From NCBI GenBank assembly GCA_035511075.1, contig DATKFW010000002.1, positions 74,369 through 138,368 of the forward strand: a stretch of 64,000 nucleotides of DNA, given 5' to 3'. A program made the position numbers and the translations under genes. A model generated the notes under the pieces. The model searched no databases. It saw nothing but the letters and a program-made list of their open reading frames with translations, and was not told where the DNA came from. This document shows, one piece after another, positions 19,414-28,764 of the stretch. Source of the DNA: DATAUD01 sp035511075 (GTDB lineage: Bacteria > Verrucomicrobiota > Verrucomicrobiia > Limisphaerales > Palsa-1400). Position 1 is the stretch's first letter, and each line of letters starts with the position of its first letter.

Positions 19414-20190
19414 ATGAAAGATCGTCCCTCAGTATTTCGGATGGCGCTCGCCGTTATCACCGCGAGTGCCGTTTACCTCGGCGCTCCCTGGACCGTTGCC
19501 AGCGCCCAGGACACTTCGAGTGCCAACGTCGTCCCCGCACGCCCAGGCCCGGCTGCCCCGCTGTCCTATAGCGTGGGCGAAATCGTGAAAATGTATCAAG
19601 GCGGCGTCAGCAAAGATGTCATCGGTAATTACATCTTTGGCAGCGGCCGCCCATTTCACCTCGATGCCGATGGAATCATCTATTTGCAGACATTGGGAAT
19701 GCCGCAGGAGCTTACCAAAGACATGATCCTGCGCGACAGCCAGTTGCAGCAGCAGCAACAGGCCAGTCAGCAGTATTACCAGCAGCAGCCAATCGCGCCT
19801 CCTTACGACGCCGCGGCTCAACCCCCTGCACAGGTGGTGACTCCCTCGACGCCAGCGCCGGACGTCACCATAATCGGTTCGGATTATCCGGCTTATGACT
19901 ACGGTTACCCGTATTATTACTCCGGCTGGCCCTACTATTATGGGCCGTCGGTGGTCGTCGGAGGCTGGGGTTGGGGCCGTGGTTATGGTTATGGCCGGGG
20001 CTGGGGCTATGGCGGATTTCGCGGAGGAGTAGGATTCCGTGGCGGGTTTGGCGGATTCCGCGGTGGTGGCGGATTCCGCGGCGCAGGGTTCGGTGGATTC
20101 CACGGTGGTGGCGGATTCCGTGGTGGTGGGTTCGGCGGATTTCATGGCGGCGGTGGCGGAGGCCACGGAGGCGGAGGAGGACACCGGTAA
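19414..20190 (+). CDS. Exported Gln- and Gly/Tyr-rich protein
   Basis: 258 residues from the ATG at 19414, which has GGAG five to six bases upstream and gives a good signal peptide (MALAVITASAVYLGAPWTVASAQ). A small folded part follows (YSVGEIVKMYQGGVSKDVIGNYIFGSGRPFHLDADGIIYLQTLGM), resembling a helical SPOR/effector-like segment but not assignable. Then come a QQQQ stretch, a Pro/Ala linker and a C-terminus of Tyr/Trp-rich and finally Phe-His-Gly repeats (GGFRGGGGF type). Glycine/aromatic tails of this kind are seen in surface or adhesive proteins. The function is unknown. Confidence 0.7.
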   Translation: MKDRPSVFRMALAVITASAVYLGAPWTVASAQDTSSANVVPARPGPAAPLSYSVGEIVKMYQGGVSKDVIGNYIFGSGRPFHLDADGIIYLQTLGMPQELTKDMILRDSQLQQQQQASQQYYQQQPIAPPYDAAAQPPAQVVTPSTPAPDVTIIGSDYPAYDYGYPYYYSGWPYYYGPSVVVGGWGWGRGYGYGRGWGYGGFRGGVGFRGGFGGFRGGGGFRGAGFGGFHGGGGFRGGGFGGFHGGGGGGHGGGGGHR

Positions 20191-20234
20191 GTCGGAGTCT
20201 CTTTGCCAGGCGAGTTTCGGGTGTGAGGTGGCGT

Positions 20235-20259
20235 AGCGCGAAAGCTGGACTTTCGCGCT
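20235..20259 (+). terminator. Hairpin after the Gly-rich protein gene
   Basis: A perfect 10-bp stem AGCGCGAAAG/CTTTCGCGCT with a 5-base loop, followed by CGTTTG. The T-run is poor, so this may be a weak terminator or an mRNA-stabilising structure; it ends 20 bases before the next start codon. Confidence 0.5.
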
Positions 20260-20279
20260 CGTTTGACCATCAATAACGA

Positions 20280-22817
20280 ATGCTGAACCGTCCCGGCATT
20301 TTGTGGCTGGCCTTGATGATGACGGTGGTGTCGTGCGCCTGGGCCGGTGACAGCGGCCTGAATGTCATCGTCGTAGTCAACCAAAACAGCAGTAACTCCG
20401 TCCACCTTGGCAACGATTATTGCGAACGGCGCGGCGTGCCGCCGCAAAACCTCTTTCGCATGACCTCCTGGACGGGCGGCTCAATCAGTTGGCAGTTGGC
20501 CGATTTTGAAAATGATCTCCTCGATCCGTTGCTGGGCATGATTTCCAGCCGTGGGCTGACCAATCAGGCCCAAATCGTCCTGCTCTCGATGGATGTCCCG
20601 TACCGCGTGATCTCCAGCGACGGCAGCGAGAACGGCACGACTTCCGCGCTCTTTTACGGCTTCAAAACCAACACCGCGCCCCCGCCGGGGCTGCCGGATA
20701 CCTGTTCGCTGCCCGGTGATTCTACCAACAGCTACTCCTTCAGCGAATTGCCCTTCGCACTGGCGCAACCGGACACAGCCAGCACCAACGCGTTCCTGGC
20801 CGTGATGCTCACGGGTACCAACCTTGCCGAGGCGGAATCGACGCTGGAAGTGGGCGCCATCAGCGACGGTTCGTTTCCTCCGGAGACGGTTTATCTCGAA
20901 AAAACCACGGACAGCGCGCGGAACGTGCGGTTCTTTGTGTTTGACAACGCCATTCAAGAGTGCCGCGCGCGCGGCGATGACGACGTGACGCGAACCAACT
21001 CCAATTCCACCGCCTTCACCAACGCGCTGGGACTGGACACGGGCCTGATCAGTTTCTCGGTGCCGACCAACGCGTTTGTCCCCGGCGCGGTGGCGGACAG
21101 CCTGACATCTTTCGCCGGAGACATTTTTGAGAACTCGGGCCCGACGCAGCTCCTGGAATTTCTGGAAGCCGGCGCCTGCGCCAGTTACGGGACAGTGGTC
21201 GAGCCGTGCAACTACACATACAAATTTCCCGACCCAATGGTGTATTTCTACCAGAACCGCGGCTTTTGCCTCGCGGAAGCCTATTACCAAAGCCTTGCCA
21301 ATCCCTACGAGGGCTTGATGGTTGGCGAACCGCTCTCGGCGCCATTTGCCCGGCTCGGGGCGGGCACATGGAATTCCCCGAGCAACGGAAGCGTGCTGAG
21401 TGGTTCGGCCGCCTTCAACCTGACCTTCTCCGCGGCGGACACGAACCATCCTCTGGCGCAGGTGGACTTGTTTGTGGATGGCGGCTTCGTCGAGACTCTC
21501 ACCAACCTCCCCCCCGCCGTCGGCAACAATCTTTCCGTGACCATCGACGGCGTCACGGCCAGTTACACGGTGGCTTTCGGTGATACTCTCGGTTCCGCCG
21601 CCACCGGGTTGGCGTCCGCCTTGACGGCGCAGCAGAACACCAACGGAGTCCAGACCGATGTGGTAGGCGACCGCCTGGTAATGCGGTCACAAAACGTGGC
21701 CACGCTAGGCAGCCAGATTTCGGTGCAAGCCGGCGCGGTCGTTGGCTCGGCGCCGACGCTGACCTCATTTGCGGCGCCAGCCTTGCCGACGTTTCTGGAT
21801 AGCACCGCCTATGGCTACCACTTCGTGGAGGCCACCAATGATGTGGGCGTGGGCGATTGGCTGCAAATGACGTTCATTAAAACCAACGGCAATCGAGTAA
21901 CGGTCGCCGTGACCAACACCCAATCCGGGGCGTCCATCATGTCGCTCCTCGGGGCCTTGATGAATCAAATCAATGAAAATCCCGCCCTGCAAACCGCCGA
22001 CGGCGCCAATGCCTCCGACCTTCTTGACCAGGGCAACGGGTTCTACAGTCTTCTTGTCTACGCGGCGTCTCCGGGCTGGCCGGCAGCGCAAATCCAAACC
22101 GTTTTCACCGGCGCCACCAATCTGGACGCCACACCCACCGGCACAAACGCTCTGGAGGACAACCTCCCGGACTTGCAGCCGCGCGCCCACGTCTACCTCA
22201 GCTCCGGCGCCGCCTCGCTCCCGGTGCAATTTACACTTGACACAACGGCGTTCGCCGACGGATTCCACGAGTTGACGGCGGTGGCCTACGAAGGCACCAG
22301 CGTCCGCACGCAAACCCCCCTCCAGGAAACGGTGCAATTTCGCAACACGTCGCTCTCCGCCACATTCGCCGCGGTTGGCGCCGACACCAACGGAAATCTC
22401 CTCTTTGGCATCGCCGCCAACGACACCAATATCGCCCGGATCGAGTTGTTCAGCACGGGCGGATCAGTCGCAGTGGCGACCAACCAGCCGGCGGCCGAAC
22501 TTGCGGCGCCGGCCGCAATCTTGGGTGTCGGTCTGCATCCGTTTTACGGCGTCGTGACGGACACCAATGGCCACCAGTATCAGACGCCAACGGTCTGGGA
22601 ACAATTGCCCGCGTTGCAACTGACCGTCGTCGGCCCCCCCGACGTGTTGAGTTGGCCGGCGATCGCGGGACGCCAATACAATGTTTTGGCCGCGACCAAC
22701 CTCGGTGGCGCCTTTCAAACGATTGCGACGGTCCTGGCCACCAACGGCCAGGCGCAATGGTCGATTACAGGTCCATCCGCCGGCGCGACTTTTTACAGCG
22801 TCTCCGTGACGCCATAG
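20280..22817 (+). CDS. TIGR03790 family secreted protein
   Basis: 845 residues with signal peptide (ILWLALMMTVVSCAWA). The N-terminal ~350 residues match the TIGR03790 pattern: VIVVVNQNSSNSVHLGNDYCERRGVPPQNLFRM, then a VLLSMDVPYRV strand and a GACASYGTVVEPCNY segment. The rest consists of Ig/beta-sandwich-like modules (NSPSNGSVLSGSAAFNLTFSA; ARVHL-type repeats) and ends in the shared C-terminal module (WPAIAGRQYNVLAATNLGG ... ATFYSVSVTP). TIGR03790 proteins are common in Verrucomicrobiota and related phyla; their role is unknown. The family call is mine from pattern memory. Confidence 0.75.
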   Translation: MLNRPGILWLALMMTVVSCAWAGDSGLNVIVVVNQNSSNSVHLGNDYCERRGVPPQNLFRMTSWTGGSISWQLADFENDLLDPLLGMISSRGLTNQAQIVLLSMDVPYRVISSDGSENGTTSALFYGFKTNTAPPPGLPDTCSLPGDSTNSYSFSELPFALAQPDTASTNAFLAVMLTGTNLAEAESTLEVGAISDGSFPPETVYLEKTTDSARNVRFFVFDNAIQECRARGDDDVTRTNSNSTAFTNALGLDTGLISFSVPTNAFVPGAVADSLTSFAGDIFENSGPTQLLEFLEAGACASYGTVVEPCNYTYKFPDPMVYFYQNRGFCLAEAYYQSLANPYEGLMVGEPLSAPFARLGAGTWNSPSNGSVLSGSAAFNLTFSAADTNHPLAQVDLFVDGGFVETLTNLPPAVGNNLSVTIDGVTASYTVAFGDTLGSAATGLASALTAQQNTNGVQTDVVGDRLVMRSQNVATLGSQISVQAGAVVGSAPTLTSFAAPALPTFLDSTAYGYHFVEATNDVGVGDWLQMTFIKTNGNRVTVAVTNTQSGASIMSLLGALMNQINENPALQTADGANASDLLDQGNGFYSLLVYAASPGWPAAQIQTVFTGATNLDATPTGTNALEDNLPDLQPRAHVYLSSGAASLPVQFTLDTTAFADGFHELTAVAYEGTSVRTQTPLQETVQFRNTSLSATFAAVGADTNGNLLFGIAANDTNIARIELFSTGGSVAVATNQPAAELAAPAAILGVGLHPFYGVVTDTNGHQYQTPTVWEQLPALQLTVVGPPDVLSWPAIAGRQYNVLAATNLGGAFQTIATVLATNGQAQWSITGPSAGATFYSVSVTP

Positions 22818-23092
22818 AGCTTTTTCCGAAACACTACGGAACGACTTTCTTAAGGTCCACGACGCGCAGCTCCAATACCGGGTCGTCCGGCAAAAGGTGA
22901 CGAGCCATCGCCCGAATCTTTTTACTTGGAACTCACGGCCAGAACGCCCTTCTGAACCCAGTCGCCTCTTTGATGTGGGAAATCGGCCAAAGACCGAAAG
23001 ATGCGGAGAACGTCCTCACGCTCTCGTTTGCTGCATCGGGAAAAGAATTCGACGACCGAGTCGTCCGCCGCGAATACATACCGCGAGATCAT

Positions 23093-23273
23093 TAGAGCGT
23101 TTTAAGAAATACTGTAGCCGTTTGGAGCGAGGATTTTTGGGTTTTGGCGAGGCTTTGGCGAAGGAGCATGCCCGAAGCGGCCTGTGACTGAGCCAAAACG
23201 AAGCCAAAACCCAAAAAGACCGCTTCTCAATTCCATTCGGCCAAACGGCTACAGTATTTCTTAAACCGCTCTA
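23093..23273. mobile_element. MITE-like 181-bp palindromic element
   Basis: Two 33-bp terminal inverted repeats (23093-23125 and 23241-23273) match with one mismatch; the arms read outward-in as TAGAGCG-TTTAAGAAATACTG and continue to GTTTGG. TA lies at each outer end, as in TA-targeting Tc1/mariner or IS630-type MITEs. The interior has a second inverted pair (TTGGGTTTTGGC and GCCAAAACCCAA). No transposase is present. The remaining flanks of this 585-bp gap (22818-23092 and 23274-23402) hold nothing else I can identify apart from the DUF4142 gene terminator. Confidence 0.7.
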
Positions 23274-23353
23274 AACAAAAAATAATGCCCGCGAACGTTG
23301 CGGCATCGGGCAGCCGCAACCCAATGTCACTCCACTCGACATGGGTTTGGCAC

Positions 23354-23389
23354 AAAAAAAAGGGCAGGACAACCTTCGTTGCCCTGCCC
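23354..23389 (-). terminator. Rho-independent terminator of the DUF4142 gene
   Basis: On the minus strand, GGGCAGGGCAAC and GTTGTCCTGCCC form a 12-bp stem (one G-T pair) with a GAAG tetraloop, followed by eight T. It starts 13 bases after the stop codon. Confidence 0.93.
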
Positions 23390-23402
23390 GCGCAAAGCGC
23401 TT

Positions 23403-24092
23403 TTACCGGACGGTTACTGCACGATCCTCGCTTGGAAGATCCTTTACGAGGGAATCAATGGTGGCCTGATCCACGCCGGCGGAACGGGCCGCCTCCTCCG
23501 ACTTCTTCAGGTGGTGCCGCAACGCCGGCAGCGTGTTCTGGGCGTACTGTTTCACATCCTGCTCCTCAATGTCCGAGGCTGCCTTGTCAAAGCGTTTAAG
23601 ACACTTGACATGGTCCTTGATCATGAGTGTGGTGTATTCTTTGTCAAAGTCCGCGTCATCGGCCCTTTGCAGCCGATTGACCTCATGCTGGTTCAACATG
23701 TCCAGTTTGGTCTCAAGGGTGATCCCGTGAGCCTGGGCAATCGATTGCACCAGCGCGAAGTTTGCCTGATGATCGGTGCTCATCATTGTAGCCAGGTCTT
23801 TGACCTGGGCGTTTTGCGACTTGCTCTCAGCCACGTTCGCCATGGCGATCTCCGTTTGGTTCGCCTGCCCCGCGTCCTTCAGGAATTCCTTCGCCCGATG
23901 CGATAGGGTGGCGGAAGCCTCAGCGGCGGCCGACGGCGGCGAAGTGGCGGGCGGTGGGTTGTTCTGGTCCGTGTTCTGCGCTTGGAGCGCGGACGCTGCG
24001 AAGAGCGCCGCACTGAGCGCGATACTGGCTTTTACGACGCGCGGCAAGCGCGCCTGATGTGTTTTATGTGTTTTCATAGTCTGTGTATTCAT
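23403..24092 (-). CDS. DUF4142 family exported protein
   Basis: 229 residues. A signal peptide (SIALSAALFAASALQAQ) and a Pro/Ala-rich linker precede the DUF4142 four-helix domain: LSHRAKEFLKDAGQANQTEIAMANVAESKSQNAQVKDLATMMSTDHQ is the typical start, with the DYTTLMIKDHVKCLKRFDKAASDI-like central helix. DUF4142 proteins are ferritin-like periplasmic proteins often linked to stress. An AAAGGA ribosome site lies before the ATG, and a strong terminator follows the gene. Confidence 0.88.
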   Translation of the reverse strand: MNTQTMKTHKTHQARLPRVVKASIALSAALFAASALQAQNTDQNNPPPATSPPSAAAEASATLSHRAKEFLKDAGQANQTEIAMANVAESKSQNAQVKDLATMMSTDHQANFALVQSIAQAHGITLETKLDMLNQHEVNRLQRADDADFDKEYTTLMIKDHVKCLKRFDKAASDIEEQDVKQYAQNTLPALRHHLKKSEEAARSAGVDQATIDSLVKDLPSEDRAVTVR

Positions 24093-24400
24093 AGTCCGTC
24101 CTTTCGGTCAAGCAACATGGCTCTTGTGAGGGCGCTCCACAATGGGGGAGAAACCCGCCGTAAGCATGGGGGAGACACCCCCCGATCACTTTCCCCGTAG
24201 TGCAAGTGAGTCACTCGAAATTGACGACGCCTTCAATGACACTTCATCTGCCGCGGCAAGATAATTTGCGCACTTTGGGGAAGAATTACGCATGATTGAC
24301 GGGTAGCGCCATGAACGACCCATTTGAAAACCCGGATGAAATTGAATTAAAAAGCACCTTTATGAATGACTTGAACCTCTCCCGAAAACCGGAGGCGCGG
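24093..24400. other. Divergent intergenic region with G-rich tracts
   Basis: This 308-bp gap lies between the DUF4142 gene and the repeat protein. It contains two GGGGGAGA tracts (24144 and 24169 regions) and a short GGGGG/CCCCC inverted pair near 24170. No gene or clear promoter could be assigned. The reading frame of the next gene extends back to 24296 but without a signal peptide, so I treat that part as leader. Confidence 0.35.
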
Positions 24401-27400
24401 ATGCGTCCCTGCAGTTTGCTGGCCTTGTTCCTACTGGCTGGTTTGCCGGCTACGAGGGTGGCGCTGGCCGCCGATCTGGCTGCCACCAACAACCCCAGTG
24501 CCATCTCGTGGAACGAAATCGGCGCCAAGGTCGGCGCGAATTATCAGGGCGACGGGCTGGCCGTGACGCCGGACGGGTTCGCGGCGCGCCTGCACTGCGT
24601 ATTCCAGCGCCTCGATGGCGAAGCAACACCCGAAGGCTTGTGGTTGACCTCGACTGTCACCAACACGGTGAGCGACCGTTTCCGTGTCACGGCTGTGGAC
24701 GTGGGTCGGAAAGCGGCCAATGCCGCCTTCAACTCTCCATTGGCGGAGGCGGGCAAAGTATCAGTCTGCGGCCAGACGGTCCGTTTGAGCCGCCCTGGGC
24801 TCACGGAAGAATACTCCGTGAGCATGGACGGCGTGCGGCAGGATTTCATCGTAGAAGTTTCCCCCGGGAGGGGCGAGCGCTGCGAGCCCCCAATCTCGCC
24901 TTTTCCCAACGCCTCCAGCCAACCAGATGGCGAGCTGGTGGTAAAACTGGCCGTGGACGGTGCGAAGGTGGAAACGGCTGCGGATGGCGCGCGGCTGGTA
25001 TTGGCAAATTCCGGGCGGAAAATTGCCTACAGCCGCCTGCGCGTCACGGATGCCACGGGAAAAGAGTTGCCTGCCCGGATTGAAGTTTCATCGGTGGAAG
25101 ACGAGGCAACAAGTCTCGACTCCTGGTGCGTGTTTGACAAAGACAATGAAGAACTGGCCATAGTGGTGAATGATGCAAATGCGGTCTATCCGGTGCGGAT
25201 TGATCCCACTTTCAGCGATGCCAACTGGGTCAGCATGGGCGGTTTGACCGGGGTGAACGGCCTGGTCTACGCAACTGCGACAGATGTTTCGGGCAATCTT
25301 TATGTCGGCGGCCACTTCACGACTGCAGGCAGCATTGCCGCCAACTACGTCGCGCAATGGAACGGGACCGATTGGTCCGCCCTCGGTTCAGGAATGGGTG
25401 GCGGCTTTCCCGGTTACCCCGAGGTGTTGGCGCTGGCGGTGTCGGGCAGTAACTTGTATGCGGGCGGCCAGTTCACGACTGCGGGGGGAAACGCGGCCAC
25501 TAACATCGCGCAATGGAACGGAACCAGTTGGTCGCCCCTCGGCGCGGGGGTAAACTACGATGTGTACGCGCTGGCGGTGTCGGGCAGCACGTTGTATGCG
25601 GGCGGCCAGTTCACGATTGCGGGCAGCAACGCGGCCATTGGCATAGCGCAATGGAGCGGCAGCACTTGGTCCGCCCTCGGTTCGGGCATTAACGGCTCAG
25701 TTAATGCGCTGGCGGTGTCGGGCAGCAGGTTATATGCGGGCGGCCAGTTCACGATTGCGGGCGGAAACGAGGCCACTAACATCGCGCAGTGGGCCGGAAA
25801 CAGTTGGTCTGCCCTCGGTTCGGGATTGAACACCCAAGTTAATGCGCTGGCGGTATTGGGCGGCACGCTGTATGCCGGCGGCTCTTTTTCGACGGCGGGC
25901 GGCAGCGCGGCTAATTCCATTGCCCAATGGAACGGAAACAGTTGGTCCGCCCTCGGTTCGGGGATGAACAGCCTAGTTAATGCGCTGGCGGTGTCGGGCA
26001 GCACGTTGTATGCGGGCGGCCTTTTCACCGCTGCGGGCGGCAACGTTGTCAGTGGCGTGGCGCAATGGAACGGGACCAATTGGTCGGCCCTAGGTTCGGA
26101 GATTAAAGACAACGAAGTATATGCACTGGCGGTGTCTGGCAGCACCTTGTATGCGGGCGGCGAGTTGTATGTGGGCGCCAACTATGCCAATAACATCGCC
26201 CAGTGGAACGGGACCAATTGGTCAACCCTCAATTCGGGGGGAATTTCAGCCGTCGGCGCCAATGGATACGGCCCCTACGTAAATGCCCTGGCGGTTTTGA
26301 GCAACACGGTCTATGCGGGCGGCGTTTTCACGTTGGCGGGCAACATCGTGGCCAATAACATCGCGCAATGGAACGGGACCGGTTGGTCGGCCCTTGGTTC
26401 GGGGATTTCAGGCGGCAATGAAATTGGTCCTTCTGTGAATGCGCTGGCAGTATCGGGCAGCGCTCTCTACGTAGGCGGAGATTTTACGAATGCCGGCGGC
26501 ATCGCCGCTAATTCCATCGCCCAGTGGAATGGGACCAATTGGTCGCCGCTTGCTTCGGGAATTTCAAGCGGCGACGAATTTGGTTCCCTCGTGAATGCGC
26601 TGGCGGTGTCGGGTAGCACGTTGTATGTGGGAGGCGAGTTTACGAATGCGGGGGGCATCGCGGCTGCTAATATCGCGCAATGGAACGGAACCAATTGGTC
26701 CTCCCTCGGTTCGGGGATTTTAGGCGCCGGCGGCGAATTTGGCGGCCCCTTCGTGTATGCACTGGCCCTTTCTGGCACTACATTGTATGCGGGCGGCAGT
26801 TTTTCGACGGCGGGAGGCAGCGCGGCTAATTTCGTTGCCCAATGGGACGGAAGCAGTTGGTCGCCCCTCGGTTCGGGCGTGAACGGTATTGTTTATGCGT
26901 TGGCGCTATCGAACAGCACGTTGTATGCGGGCGGCTCCTTCACGACAGCGGGCGGCAGCGCGGCCAATAACATCGCGCAATTGAACGCAAGCAGTTGGTC
27001 GCCCCTCGGTTCCGGGATTAACGGCTATGTGTATGGGCTGGCAGTGTCGGGCAGCACGTTGTATGCGGGCGGCTCCTTCACGACTGCGGGCGGCAATTCG
27101 GCCAACAACATCGCTCAATGGGACGGGAGCAGTTGGTCGCCTCTTGGTTCGGGGATTTCCGGCGCCGGGGGCGATTTAGACGGCCCCTACGTGAATGCGC
27201 TGTTGGTGTCGGGCAGCACATTGTACGTGGGCGGTGATTTTACCACGGCAGGCACGAACGTGTCTGCCTACGCGGCCATGGCCAACTTGGCGGGAGCACC
27301 GGTTTCCCTCGCCATCGTCACCACCAACACGGCGTTTGGATTCACGAACGGCGTGTTTGGTTTCGACGTGTCAGGCCCATCCGGCTCCAGCGTGGTCATT

Positions 27401-27532
27401 CAGGCCAGCACGGACCTGCAAACCTGGATTCCGCTCCAAACCAATCTGCTCGGCAGCGGCCCGTTCTATTTCTCCGATTCGCAGTCCCCCGCCAACGTCC
27501 GGCGTTTCTACCGCGCCCAATTATCACCATGA
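24401..27532 (+). CDS. Secreted protein with 14 tandem ~45-residue beta-propeller-like repeats
   Basis: 1043 residues. The start at 24401 is chosen for its GGAGG five bases upstream and an immediate signal peptide (LLALFLLAGLPATRVALAA). Residues ~25-275 form a globular N-terminal region containing a short insertion (SPGRGERCEPP) derived from the dispersed repeat described elsewhere. From ~280 to ~945 fourteen repeats follow the pattern V(N/Y)ALAVSGSTLYAGG then F(T)TAGG and IAQWNGTSWSALGSG, some with loops. This resembles delta-60/Kelch-like propeller repeats. The C-terminus (GSSVVIQASTDLQTWIPLQ ... RRFYRAQLSP) is the shared exported module. Probably surface-associated; ligand unknown. Confidence 0.8.
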   Translation: MRPCSLLALFLLAGLPATRVALAADLAATNNPSAISWNEIGAKVGANYQGDGLAVTPDGFAARLHCVFQRLDGEATPEGLWLTSTVTNTVSDRFRVTAVDVGRKAANAAFNSPLAEAGKVSVCGQTVRLSRPGLTEEYSVSMDGVRQDFIVEVSPGRGERCEPPISPFPNASSQPDGELVVKLAVDGAKVETAADGARLVLANSGRKIAYSRLRVTDATGKELPARIEVSSVEDEATSLDSWCVFDKDNEELAIVVNDANAVYPVRIDPTFSDANWVSMGGLTGVNGLVYATATDVSGNLYVGGHFTTAGSIAANYVAQWNGTDWSALGSGMGGGFPGYPEVLALAVSGSNLYAGGQFTTAGGNAATNIAQWNGTSWSPLGAGVNYDVYALAVSGSTLYAGGQFTIAGSNAAIGIAQWSGSTWSALGSGINGSVNALAVSGSRLYAGGQFTIAGGNEATNIAQWAGNSWSALGSGLNTQVNALAVLGGTLYAGGSFSTAGGSAANSIAQWNGNSWSALGSGMNSLVNALAVSGSTLYAGGLFTAAGGNVVSGVAQWNGTNWSALGSEIKDNEVYALAVSGSTLYAGGELYVGANYANNIAQWNGTNWSTLNSGGISAVGANGYGPYVNALAVLSNTVYAGGVFTLAGNIVANNIAQWNGTGWSALGSGISGGNEIGPSVNALAVSGSALYVGGDFTNAGGIAANSIAQWNGTNWSPLASGISSGDEFGSLVNALAVSGSTLYVGGEFTNAGGIAAANIAQWNGTNWSSLGSGILGAGGEFGGPFVYALALSGTTLYAGGSFSTAGGSAANFVAQWDGSSWSPLGSGVNGIVYALALSNSTLYAGGSFTTAGGSAANNIAQLNASSWSPLGSGINGYVYGLAVSGSTLYAGGSFTTAGGNSANNIAQWDGSSWSPLGSGISGAGGDLDGPYVNALLVSGSTLYVGGDFTTAGTNVSAYAAMANLAGAPVSLAIVTTNTAFGFTNGVFGFDVSGPSGSSVVIQASTDLQTWIPLQTNLLGSGPFYFSDSQSPANVRRFYRAQLSP
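24866..24890 (+). repeat. Dispersed GC-rich repeat, copy A (inside a gene)
   Basis: GGGAGGGGCGAGCGC followed by TGCGAGCCCC. Same core as the copies at 31625, 35738, 38028 and 38094. Here it is translated in frame as PGRGERCEPP inside the N-terminal region of the repeat protein. Confidence 0.75.
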
Positions 27533-27717
27533 ATCTCGATGTTTAAGCCGCGTGTTCGTGCGCCGCCGAAAACGACCCTGCAAAACGACCTTGCAAATCT
27601 GCGGAGAAGGGTGAATTTAAAGAAAAAGTTCCGCGCTGTCCGCGGGCAAGAAATCAAATGGGTATCCCGGCTTAATCTCGGGACTCATGAAAACGCTGAT
27701 CCTAACCACGGTGTCAT

Positions 27718-28662
27718 ATGAAATCCAATGACTCTTCTAACCTTCGCTCTGCAAGAATACCCCTGAACTTTGGAACCGGCGCCATCCCGGCTCTGGGTTT
27801 CGGAACTTTGATCCCGGACCCCGCTGAAACCAGGAGTGCGACCACCAACGCACTAAGGGTTGGCTTTCGTCACTTTGATTGTGCGGAACGATATCGGAAT
27901 GAGCGGGAAGTGGGTGAGTCATTGCAGGCAGAGTTCGCAACTGGAGCTATCCCCCGTGAGGATGTATTCCTCACCACGAAGCTATGGAACACCAATCATC
28001 GCCCGGAACGTGTCGAGCCCGCGTTCGACGCGAGTTGCCAGCGCCTTGGAATTAGTTACCTGGACCTTTACCTGATCCACACCCCCTTCGCCTTTCAACC
28101 GGGGGACAACATGGATCCGCGAGACCAAAGTGGTAATATCATTTATGACCAGGGCGTCAGTCTCCTTGAAACCTGGAAAGCGATGGAAAGTCTCGCTGAT
28201 CGGGGCAAGTGTGGAGCTATTGGATTATCCGACGTCGTTCTTGAAAATCTGGTGCCCCTCTATGAAGCCGCGAGGATCAAACCGGCCGTGGTCCAGGTCG
28301 AATCGCATCCGTATCTGCCTCAGACGGAGCTGTTGGACTTCTGTAAGCAGAAGGGCATTGTTCTTTTGGCATTTGCGCCCTTGGGTCATGGAATGCGGCC
28401 CGGCCCGCTTGAAGACCCGGCAGTTCTGGTCATCGCCCGGCAAAACTCTCTGACCCCGGCCCAGGTCCTGCTCGCCTGGGCGATCCAACGCGGAACCGCC
28501 GTCCTGACCACCGCGAAAACTCTGGATCGAGCTCGCGAGAACTACAACATCAGTGAAATTCCAGAAGATGCCGTTGACCAGATCAACCGGATTCAAACCA
28601 GAAGCAGGCTCAACTCGGTGATAGCGACCGGCGTACCAGGTTTCATCGCAAAAGGCGGCTGA
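27718..28662 (+). CDS. Aldo/keto reductase
   Basis: 314 residues, full length. The (beta/alpha)8 signatures are present: GFRHFDCAERYRNEREVG with Asp54 and Tyr59, TTKLWNTNH with Lys88, LDLYLIHTP with His121, forming the catalytic tetrad. The LLAFAPLGHG segment and the AKTLDRARENYNI NADPH-binding segment are also seen. It reduces aldehydes or ketones with NADPH; the substrate cannot be predicted. Stands alone, with a 185-bp gap upstream in which nothing is recognised. Confidence 0.93.
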   Translation: MKSNDSSNLRSARIPLNFGTGAIPALGFGTLIPDPAETRSATTNALRVGFRHFDCAERYRNEREVGESLQAEFATGAIPREDVFLTTKLWNTNHRPERVEPAFDASCQRLGISYLDLYLIHTPFAFQPGDNMDPRDQSGNIIYDQGVSLLETWKAMESLADRGKCGAIGLSDVVLENLVPLYEAARIKPAVVQVESHPYLPQTELLDFCKQKGIVLLAFAPLGHGMRPGPLEDPAVLVIARQNSLTPAQVLLAWAIQRGTAVLTTAKTLDRARENYNISEIPEDAVDQINRIQTRSRLNSVIATGVPGFIAKGG

Positions 28663-28764
28663 GGTTCAAGCCGCGCACGAAAGACAAAGCCGCCCTTGGA
28701 GAGGGCATGAATAAAGTCTCCTTGACGTAGGAACAGCGCGTGCGAGTTGGGGTTTTTCTTGGCC

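Noticed and set aside
22897..23187. A 96-codon frame overlapping the left arm of the MITE-like palindrome
   Set aside because: Its end is encoded by the inverted-repeat arm, it has no ribosome site and no domain; it is best explained as a chance frame across a repeat element.
24093..24295. G-rich tracts resembling the ATCCCC-N6-GGGGAT palindromes
   Set aside because: The arms are in the opposite order (GGGGG then CCCCC) and spacing differs, so they do not belong to the same site class.
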